Assembly: GCF_021531355.1 (NCBI RefSeq)
Contig: NZ_JADYTS010000031.1
Location: 1-36,335, forward strand
Length of the DNA: 36,335 nucleotides
Direction: 5' to 3'
Source of the DNA: Leyella stercorea
Lineage (GTDB): Bacteria > Bacteroidota > Bacteroidia > Bacteroidales > Bacteroidaceae
The notes under the pieces are model-generated. The model was given only the letters and a program-made list of their open reading frames with translations, was not told where the DNA came from and made no database searches. The position numbers and the translations under genes were made by a program. Shown piece after piece: positions 1 through 5,917 of this stretch. Position 1 is the stretch's first letter. Every line of letters starts with the position of its first letter.

Positions 1-63
1 GAAGTTAAGCCCGCTTGCGCCGATGGTACTGCAATGCAATGCGGGAGAGTAGGTGGCTGCCTT
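1..63 (+). rRNA. rrf: 5S ribosomal RNA, 3' part
   Basis: The first ~63 bases match the 3' half of a bacterial 5S rRNA: GAAGTTAAGCCCG, then CGATGGTACTGC, then GGGAGAGTAGGTGGCTGCC. The 5' half lies outside the window. The 3' boundary is estimated from where the closing stem should end and is uncertain by a few bases. It implies that an rRNA operon lies immediately to the left. Confidence 0.9.
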
Positions 64-73
64 CTTTTACTTG

Positions 74-112
74 AGGTCTTCAAGGTCTAACGACTTTGGA
101 GACCTTTTTTTA
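74..112 (+). terminator. rRNA operon terminator
   Basis: A near-perfect 14-bp stem (74-87 with 92-105, including two G-T pairs) is closed by a TAAC loop and followed by a run of T. It sits about 10 bases after the 5S rRNA end and should terminate the rRNA transcript. Confidence 0.85.
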
Positions 113-328
113 TATCATTAAAATCATTGTCAATCGAATATCATAAAATCATTGTCGACCATTGTCACTATTGTCGTTAAATACAAACGCTACGAAGGGG
201 TTATGGAGGATATTGGGCTTACAGCCCGTTTATGTATCGTTAATTATTGCCTCACCCCTATTAATATGCTTCATTGTACGTACTTGTACATAGTTTGTAT
301 TAAATTGTATCTTTTTTTGGCTCTAAAA
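113..328. other. AT-rich intergenic region with a structured element
   Basis: No gene is supported here. The stretch between the rRNA terminator and the next promoter has two copies of AAAATCATTGTC (120-131 and 145-156, period 25). It also has a nested set of complementary arms: AGGGG 196-200 with CCCCT 255-259, GAGG 206-209 with CCTC 250-253, and an internal hairpin GGGCT 215-219 / AGCCC 223-227. The open frame that runs through it is AT-rich, lacks homology I recognise, and covers the promoter of the next gene. Confidence 0.5.
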
Positions 329-360
329 TTTGCGATAACAATATATTTTCTTAACTTTGC
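329..360 (+). promoter_or_regulatory. Bacteroidota-type promoter of the secreted paralogues
   Basis: TTTG at 329-332, a 19-base spacer, and TAACTTTG at 352-359 match the Bacteroidota sigma-ABfr consensus (TTTG / TAnnTTTG). Transcription should begin near 367, giving a leader of about 85 bases before the ATG at 453. Confidence 0.8.
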
Positions 361-363
361 ATC

Positions 364-430
364 ACTAAAAGTAACTATAATACTAAAAGTAACGAGAATA
401 CTAAAAATTACAAGTAATACTAATTTACTA
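364..430 (+). repeat. 18-bp tandem repeat in the 5' leader
   Basis: The 12-mer ACTAAAAGTAAC occurs at 364-375 and 382-393. Degenerate copies follow at 400-411 and 419-430 (periods 18, 18, 19). The array fills most of the transcribed leader of the next gene. It is A/T-rich and almost free of G, so the leader should be unstructured. Confidence 0.75.
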
Positions 431-452
431 ATATTTAATAACCGAAAACATT

Positions 453-1016
453 ATGATTAAAACTTTGCGTTTTACATTGGTAGCATTGATGATGCTTGTA
501 TGCGGTGGCGCATCTGCACAGACAACTATCAACTTCAAGAACATTTTCGAGCCTTGTCTTCAGCCTAACAAGCCCGTTCTTTATCTTATGAATAAGGAAG
601 CAGGTGCAGGTGTACAAACTGTAGGCGACGTAACAATGACCATTATCCCGGGCAACTATAGCTCTTCTCCTGCTTACCAGATGTTTACTGGCGACGCAGC
701 TAAGTCGAACGCTTGCATCCGTCTGTATGGTAGCAAGGTGGACAACGAGAATGCTGAGGGATCGGCAATCAAGTTGACTAACAGCAAGGAGAACATGAAG
801 CACATCGTTTTCGTGGCTACTCCGGTAGAGCAGGGCGCTGGCGAATTGAACGCTTCTTGCGGTACTCTGAAGTTTGAGCGCAAGACCAAGAACTATGTTT
901 GGACTGGCGATGCCAAGGAGGTTACTTTCACTGTTAGCCGTCCTGAGGGCAAGACTGGTGTGCTCCGCTTCAGCGAGATCGTTGTAAACACAACAATGCC
1001 TGCTGCTAAGAAGTAA
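453..1016 (+). CDS. small secreted protein, tandem paralogue 1
   Basis: A 187-residue protein with a clear signal peptide (basic MIKTLR start, hydrophobic core, cleavage after ASA near residue 22) and a mature part beginning TTINFKNIF. I do not recognise a named family. The mature part looks like a single beta-sandwich, and it ends KEVTFTVSR...RFSEIVVNT, a pattern shared with the next gene, so the two are paralogues. Unlike its neighbour it lacks the C-terminal NGKK-type sorting-like tail and simply stops at PAAKK. Codon use is strongly biased to C/G-ending codons (AAC, AAG, TTC, GGC) despite the AT-rich flanks. With the strong promoter and unstructured leader this suggests high expression. 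The start is the only ATG that gives a proper signal peptide. The function is unknown; export to the periplasm or surface is inferred. Confidence 0.85.
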   Translation: MIKTLRFTLVALMMLVCGGASAQTTINFKNIFEPCLQPNKPVLYLMNKEAGAGVQTVGDVTMTIIPGNYSSSPAYQMFTGDAAKSNACIRLYGSKVDNENAEGSAIKLTNSKENMKHIVFVATPVEQGAGELNASCGTLKFERKTKNYVWTGDAKEVTFTVSRPEGKTGVLRFSEIVVNTTMPAAKK

Positions 1017-1055
1017 TAACTGACTCAGAACATAATTCTCTACATTATTAAATTG

Positions 1056-1090
1056 TTGGCGGTAGCCGGAAGTCGTTTCGGCTCCGCCAA
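1056..1090 (+). other. hairpin between the two secreted paralogues
   Basis: TTGGCGG (1056-1062) pairs with CCGCCAA (1084-1090). After a one-base bulge, AGCCGGAA (1064-1071) pairs with TTTCGGCT (1076-1083) around a GTCG loop. There is no T run after it, so it is more likely an RNA-processing or stability element, or a partial attenuator, than a full terminator. No separate promoter is obvious before the second gene. Confidence 0.65.
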
Positions 1091-1129
1091 TACTACTGCA
1101 AATATTTTTAAAACTAAAACAATAAAATT

Positions 1130-1837
1130 ATGATTAAAACTTTACGCTACGCTTTTGTTGCTGCACTTATGATGGTGTGTGGCGGTACAATGTCTGCTCA
1201 AGATGCAGGTACAACAACTAAGAAGACTACCATCAACTTCAAGGATGTTTATGGTGAGATGGAAGCAGAGAATCCAAGCAAGACAGTTGTCTATCTTGAG
1301 AAACATCCAATTAATGTTGAGGGAATTTCTATTTCTTTCTCTAAGGGTAAAGCTGCCGAGGCTCCTAATTATACTATTGACAGAGGATTTGTAAAATTAG
1401 CTGGTGGTTCAGAGGCTTCACCCAATGAAGGAAATACTATTACCTATAAGTCAGATGACTATATTACTCAAATTAATTTGATTGCTTCTAATGCTGCTCC
1501 GTGGGCTGATTTGTCCGTTAATGTAGGAACCTTCACCTTATCTGGACAAAATGGAAAAAATGTAGTTTGGGTTAATAAGGACAATAACGGCAAATACATT
1601 AATACAAAGGAAGTCATTTTTACAGTTTGTAGAGCTTCTTCTACAGAAACTGGTAAGAAAGATAATGTTCGTTATACACAGACTGTTGTAAATACAAATA
1701 GTGTTGCAACTGGTATCAACAACATCACCGTAGACAATGCCAAGAAGGGCGTTCGTTACAACCTCGCTGGTCAGCGTGTTAACGAGTCATACAAGGGTGT
1801 TGTTATTGAGAACGGCAAGAAGATGATCGTTAAGTAA
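1130..1837 (+). CDS. small secreted protein, tandem paralogue 2, with C-terminal sorting-like tail
   Basis: A 235-residue protein with a signal peptide almost identical to that of the preceding gene (MIKTLR, cleavage near MSAQ). It has the same TTINFK entry into the mature part and the same late block (KEVIFTV...VVNT), so it is a paralogue. It differs by an extra C-terminal segment of about 45 residues ending YNLAGQRV...KGVVIENGKKMIVK. That resembles the short C-terminal domains seen on many Prevotella secreted proteins and broadly the T9SS type-A sorting domains; use of T9SS is inferred. Base composition is mosaic: the middle (about 1310-1690) is rich in A/T-ending codons, while both ends use C/G-ending codons like paralogue 1. 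It probably shares the promoter at 329-360. The role is unknown; a surface or secreted adhesin-like protein is a guess. Confidence 0.85.
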   Translation: MIKTLRYAFVAALMMVCGGTMSAQDAGTTTKKTTINFKDVYGEMEAENPSKTVVYLEKHPINVEGISISFSKGKAAEAPNYTIDRGFVKLAGGSEASPNEGNTITYKSDDYITQINLIASNAAPWADLSVNVGTFTLSGQNGKNVVWVNKDNNGKYINTKEVIFTVCRASSTETGKKDNVRYTQTVVNTNSVATGINNITVDNAKKGVRYNLAGQRVNESYKGVVIENGKKMIVK

Positions 1838-1871
1838 TCTTCATCCGATTACATTGACACTATATTAGAAT

Positions 1872-1921
1872 AAAAATAAAATGAGGCTATAGCACTTTGG
1901 CTATAGCCTCATTTTATTTTT
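1872..1921. terminator. bidirectional terminator, 22-bp perfect stem
   Basis: Positions 1872-1893 pair perfectly with 1900-1921 around the loop ACTTTG. The outer part of the stem is A-rich on one side and T-rich on the other, so it works on both strands. It serves the plus-strand secreted paralogue and the convergent minus-strand amylase. Its core GAGGCTATAGC recurs in the terminator at 5223-5250. Confidence 0.9.
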
Positions 1922-1935
1922 ATGAACTACTAACT

Positions 1936-4900
1936 TTAACGTACTACAAACTTTTTGCCGTTGGCAATATAGATGCCAGGACGGAGAGTGTAAGTTGAAG
2001 ATTTGAGGTCGGACATTACAGCGACACATTCGCCGTTGAGTGTATATACCTTTATCATTTTCTTAGCAGCGTTGGCGTTTATGCCGTTGATGGCAGTTGT
2101 GATGTTGATAGAGTTGTTAACACCATTGAAGTCGTAGCACTTGCCGTTTTGATAGATAAGGTTGGCTGTCTGCTCACCACTACCATTGTTGAAGATGATG
2201 TGTGTAGGCATGTCGGTCTTGTCGCCCTTATACTCCCACATCCAAATGCTCATGCCGTTGTATTTCTTAGAGGTCTTGACACAATCCTCGCCTGGCCAAT
2301 TGCCACCAGTATAGTTCTCGTCGCCATTATTGTGGTTCCATACCCATGCCTTAACTGTTGTCCATGATGTAGGAGCTGCAAAGTAAACATAGAACTTGCC
2401 AGTTGGATTGGGGACAGGTATTGGGTCTGGTTCTGGATTAGGATTAGGATTTGGATTAGGATTCGGTTCGGGAACAGGAATACCACTAAGTACCTTGTAG
2501 CCAGAGCCACCATCGTAAGAGAAGAATGTTGTAGCTGTGATGCCAGTAATGTCACCAGTCTGTGCACTACCACCATTGTTAAGAATCATATTGAACGACT
2601 CTACACCGTCAGCAACGAACATATAATACTCTACACCTTCAACAGTTGCCTTAGCTGACATCTGCTTGCCTGGCCACTCGCCATTGAGAGCCTTGGCTGC
2701 CTCACCGCCAGCTGTCCATGCATAGAGGTTAGGTGCTTTGTCTGCCTTGACATAAACGATGATAGAAGCGTTAGGATCTACCTTTCTGTATGTAGTAGTA
2801 CCACTGTACTCGGTACCATCGTCGTTTGTTGCACCCCAGTTTACTTTCTTGGTGTCACCAAACTTCATGTCTGCGCCAATGGTGAATGTTGAGCCTTCGC
2901 TTGAGAGTTCTACCTTGTCCTCACCTTCAATCTGATACCAGCCGCTTGTTGCGCCATCGTTGAGAGTTGCAGTAACGGTAACGGTCTCTGTGCGGAAGTT
3001 GCCGCCATTAGGATTGAATACAACTGCTGCATCCTGCTCTATGTCTTCGCTACCATAATATATATCGGTGCCTGCCTCTTCCTGACCGTCGTAAGCCTGA
3101 CCATCTTTGCTCTTGGCAGAAGTAGTGTAGATGAACGGACCATCTTCGCCTACAATGCCGCCAGTCCAATCCTTTACTAGTACACGTACCTGACCCTGTG
3201 TTGCAGGAGCGTCAACGGTGATAGTAGAACCAGTATATGTCTTACCGGTTACGATATCGGTGTATGTGCCTGCGGGGCAATCTGTGAATGTGGCGCCGCC
3301 GTTGAGGGCAACGAGAGCGTAGCTTTTCTTATATGCACGCTTGAAAGCAATACCGCCATTAGCTGTACATCCATCGACGGTCCACTGACCCTTACGCAGT
3401 GCAGGAACAGCCTGACGAATCTGGTTAAGACGAATGAGGTGCTGAGCAAGATCGTGGTTGAGAGTTGCATTGACATTGCCAGAAGCTGTGTACTTACCGA
3501 AGTCTGTTGCCTCAACATCGCCTGTGATGTAGCCACCGAAGTAGGCACGACCAGTGTTTGAGAGAGGACCATTAGGGCCTTTATCAATTACCTTACCACG
3601 ACGGAAACCAATCTCAGAACCATAATAGATACAAGGAATACCACGGAAGGTAAACAAGAGAGAGAGGTTCTCAGCCCACTGAGCATCTGTACCACCAAAA
3701 CGGTTTGTGTCGTTTGGACCTGGACTGTAGTCATGGCTATCTACATATACTACATTGTAAGTAGCGTCATTATAGCACTCGTCGCCGCTTGCAATTCCGA
3801 AAGCCTGTTGGGCAGTGTTGTAGCTGTAGTGCATAGGGAAGTCAATGACGTTGAATCCGCTTGACTGAGAATAGTCCGGCTCGTGCCATGCACCATTGAG
3901 CATCTTGGCATTGTTGCTCTTTGGAGAAGTAGTCTCCTCCAAGCAAAGCTCTTGTGGGCCTACAGGCTCAGAACCCTCAGGAATCACCACGTTATCCCAG
4001 TAGCTTTTGCTTCCATCCCATTTGTTGAGCAAGTCCTCGTCCGACTTCCAGGTATAAAAGTAGCAAGAGAGGTTTGCCTGACCTCTGTAGGTGACATCGT
4101 TCATACGAGTACAAACCTCACCATACATAAAGAAAGGTGCCTGGTTTAAGCGCTTGCTCTTATACTGCTCGCCAAGTGCTGTAAATTGAGGAATGAACTG
4201 CTTGTTGAATGTCAAGCGAGAGATATGGCCGGATGTATCGATACGGAAACCATCGACACCCATCTTGATGAACTCGCCATAGCACTTTACGAGATACTGT
4301 GCCACCTCGTCGTTCTCAGTGTTAAGGTCTACACAGTCGCCAGCAATCTGACCCATCCAACGGCTGGGGAAGTCCCAGTTCCAGTTGTTGGCTGTATGGT
4401 GCCAGTAGTTGTGTATGTCGTGGTTCTGTCCATCTGTATTCTTCATCAGAGCCAAACGGCGCTGGTACTGCTGAGCACCTACAATTGTGAGATAGTCGGA
4501 GCCAAGCATATCGCTGTTAGGAATCATACAAGCGTCGATTTCAGCCTGGTTACGAAGCTTGGTGTTGCGCTCAAACTCCTTGCAGAGATTCTCCTCACCA
4601 AAGTTACCTGTGTGGTTGAGCACGATGTCAAGTATAATCTTGATGCCCTTGGCATGTGCCTTGTCGATGAGTTCCTGGAACATTACGTCGCCACTCTTCG
4701 AGCCGTCACCGCTCTGATAGCGGCAGTCGACATGTGTGAAGTCCATGGCATGGTAGCCATGATAGTCGTAACCCGATGCGTTCTGCACTACTGGGGTAAT
4801 CCAGATGGCTGTGAAACCAAGCGCCTTGATGTAGTCGAGCTTGTCGATCACACCCTGGAAGTCGCCTCGCCAGCAAGGGTCGCCAGTCTCGATCTGACAT

Positions 4901-5085
4901 TGTTTGTTATCCCAACACAATACATTGTTTTGAGGATCGCCATCGTAGAAACGGGTGGTAATCATAAAGTAGATACTCTCGTCGCGAAAATCCGTTCGCT
5001 GACTGTTGAAATCGTCTGCCATTGTTGGCATAGCGATGAGCATAAGCAGTAGAAATGCCCACATTTTAAGTTTGTTGTTAATCAT
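1936..5085 (-). CDS. secreted multidomain alpha-amylase (GH13) with starch-binding modules
   Basis: A 1049-residue glycoside hydrolase that should cut alpha-1,4 glucan. The start at 5085 gives MINNKLKMWAFLLL, a normal signal peptide; the longer frame has no such start. GH13 signatures are present: DIVLNH (153-158), GFRIDTSGH (279-287, nucleophile D283), acid/base E323 in YGEV, and VDSHD (448-452). After the barrel comes a beta region, then a chitobiase-C/FN3-like module (about 690-770) and two CBM26-like starch-binding modules (about 771-862 and 895-981), joined by a Pro-Asn repeat linker (about 868-895). A C-terminal tail ending NGKKFVVR resembles T9SS-type sorting domains. No SusC/SusD pair lies nearby, so this is not in a canonical starch locus. 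Extracellular or surface location is inferred. Confidence 0.92.
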   Translation of the reverse strand: MINNKLKMWAFLLLMLIAMPTMADDFNSQRTDFRDESIYFMITTRFYDGDPQNNVLCWDNKQCQIETGDPCWRGDFQGVIDKLDYIKALGFTAIWITPVVQNASGYDYHGYHAMDFTHVDCRYQSGDGSKSGDVMFQELIDKAHAKGIKIILDIVLNHTGNFGEENLCKEFERNTKLRNQAEIDACMIPNSDMLGSDYLTIVGAQQYQRRLALMKNTDGQNHDIHNYWHHTANNWNWDFPSRWMGQIAGDCVDLNTENDEVAQYLVKCYGEFIKMGVDGFRIDTSGHISRLTFNKQFIPQFTALGEQYKSKRLNQAPFFMYGEVCTRMNDVTYRGQANLSCYFYTWKSDEDLLNKWDGSKSYWDNVVIPEGSEPVGPQELCLEETTSPKSNNAKMLNGAWHEPDYSQSSGFNVIDFPMHYSYNTAQQAFGIASGDECYNDATYNVVYVDSHDYSPGPNDTNRFGGTDAQWAENLSLLFTFRGIPCIYYGSEIGFRRGKVIDKGPNGPLSNTGRAYFGGYITGDVEATDFGKYTASGNVNATLNHDLAQHLIRLNQIRQAVPALRKGQWTVDGCTANGGIAFKRAYKKSYALVALNGGATFTDCPAGTYTDIVTGKTYTGSTITVDAPATQGQVRVLVKDWTGGIVGEDGPFIYTTSAKSKDGQAYDGQEEAGTDIYYGSEDIEQDAAVVFNPNGGNFRTETVTVTATLNDGATSGWYQIEGEDKVELSSEGSTFTIGADMKFGDTKKVNWGATNDDGTEYSGTTTYRKVDPNASIIVYVKADKAPNLYAWTAGGEAAKALNGEWPGKQMSAKATVEGVEYYMFVADGVESFNMILNNGGSAQTGDITGITATTFFSYDGGSGYKVLSGIPVPEPNPNPNPNPNPEPDPIPVPNPTGKFYVYFAAPTSWTTVKAWVWNHNNGDENYTGGNWPGEDCVKTSKKYNGMSIWMWEYKGDKTDMPTHIIFNNGSGEQTANLIYQNGKCYDFNGVNNSINITTAINGINANAAKKMIKVYTLNGECVAVMSDLKSSTYTLRPGIYIANGKKFVVR
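2435..2464 (-). repeat. hexamer microsatellite encoding the Pro-Asn linker
   Basis: Five GGATTA/GGATTT/GGATTC units in a row (plus-strand reading) encode the PNPNPN linker between the two starch-binding modules. A change of one unit would add or remove two residues without a frameshift. Confidence 0.8.
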
Positions 5086-5128
5086 AAAAGGTTTGTTGAA
5101 AACAGTTATTAAGTTATCGATTATGTTG

Positions 5129-5136
5129 CAAAAATA
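5129..5136 (-). promoter_or_regulatory. -7 box of the amylase gene
   Basis: Read on the minus strand this is TATTTTTG, matching TAnnTTTG. A TTG lies about 21 bases upstream. It would start the transcript around 5121, some 35 bases before the ATG at 5085, and supports that start. Confidence 0.6.
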
Positions 5137-5211
5137 GGGATATAAAGTAATATGAAACAACTTAATAAATGAAAAACAATCAAAAAATCAGGACAATCGT
5201 TTGCATAAAAT

Positions 5212-5250
5212 TATAAAAAAAAGAGGCTATAGCGTGAATGCTGTAGCCTC
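5212..5250 (-). terminator. terminator of the DUF5686/LuxR operon
   Basis: GAGGCTATAGC (5223-5233) pairs with GCTGTAGCCTC (5240-5250), with one G-T pair. On the minus strand it is followed by a run of eight T (plus-strand A run just below 5223). It sits 7 bases past the LuxR stop. The left arm is identical to the core arm of the terminator at 1872-1921. Confidence 0.85.
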
Positions 5251-5256
5251 ATTTCA

Positions 5257-5904
5257 TTATATATAATATTCCGCACTGTCTACCAGTCCTGCTCTGAGCG
5301 CCAGTTTTGTAGCCTCGTGAGCGTTGTTGACACTAAGCTTGCGGAATATGTTCTTGCGGTGGGTATTGATAGTATGGAACGACGAGAAGCGTCGTTCGGC
5401 AATCTCCTTCGTTGTAAGTCCGAGAGCTATAAGCTTCAGAATCTCCGTTTCGGTCTTTGTAAGATTAGCCAACTCGGGTTGTTGCTCGTCGTTGGTCGGC
5501 GGATTGAGCAGCATCTCGGCTATTCGTTGGCAGATGTATCGTTGATGTTGTAGGGCGTATTGCAATGCTGAGCGTATCTCGCCAATTGGTGAGTCTTTCA
5601 TTACAATACTTAATTGTCGGCTTGTAGCCACAGCTCGCGACATAAATTCGTAGCTCAGTGTGTCGCTGAACAGCACCCAATGCGAGCTACCAAACCGTTG
5701 TGTAATAATGAGCAGCTCAGACAGGTCGTTGATGTCGAACATTGTATAGTCGAGCACTACTATAGCATCGGGCACGGCTGTCAAGGCTTCGATGAGCGAA
5801 GCCTTGTCTTCGACATATTTGCACTCGCCAGCACATTCCATAGTGCTGGCGACGTGCATCAGTCCGATGCGTGTGATATCCTGTCTGTCTGCAAATAAAA
5901 TCAT
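5257..5904 (-). CDS. LuxR/NarL-type response regulator
   Basis: A 215-residue transcription factor. The N-terminal receiver-like domain keeps the probable phosphoacceptor D52 (VVLDYTMFD), S80 in the switch position and K103, but only one acidic residue (D6) of the usual pair. A C-terminal LuxR helix-turn-helix (about 146-210) contains LTKTETEILKLIALGLTTKEIA and the recognition-helix segment HTINTHRKNIFRKL. The start at 5904 is preferred because it gives the normal beta-1 strand (MILFADRQ) and lies 13 bases past the upstream stop. A longer frame from 5973 would overlap the preceding gene and adds no domain. It is co-transcribed with the DUF5686 gene. No histidine kinase is adjacent, so the signal is unknown. 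Confidence 0.85.
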   Translation of the reverse strand: MILFADRQDITRIGLMHVASTMECAGECKYVEDKASLIEALTAVPDAIVVLDYTMFDINDLSELLIITQRFGSSHWVLFSDTLSYEFMSRAVATSRQLSIVMKDSPIGEIRSALQYALQHQRYICQRIAEMLLNPPTNDEQQPELANLTKTETEILKLIALGLTTKEIAERRFSSFHTINTHRKNIFRKLSVNNAHEATKLALRAGLVDSAEYYI

Positions 5905-5917
5905 AAGCTTGATGCTT

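Noticed and set aside
152..460. 102-codon plus-strand open frame
   Set aside because: It lies in A/T-rich non-coding DNA, covers the promoter and repeated leader of the next gene, and has no recognisable protein features.
4186..5052. 288-codon open frame on the plus strand inside the amylase gene
   Set aside because: It is antisense to a clear GH13 domain; the open frame follows from codon bias of the real gene.
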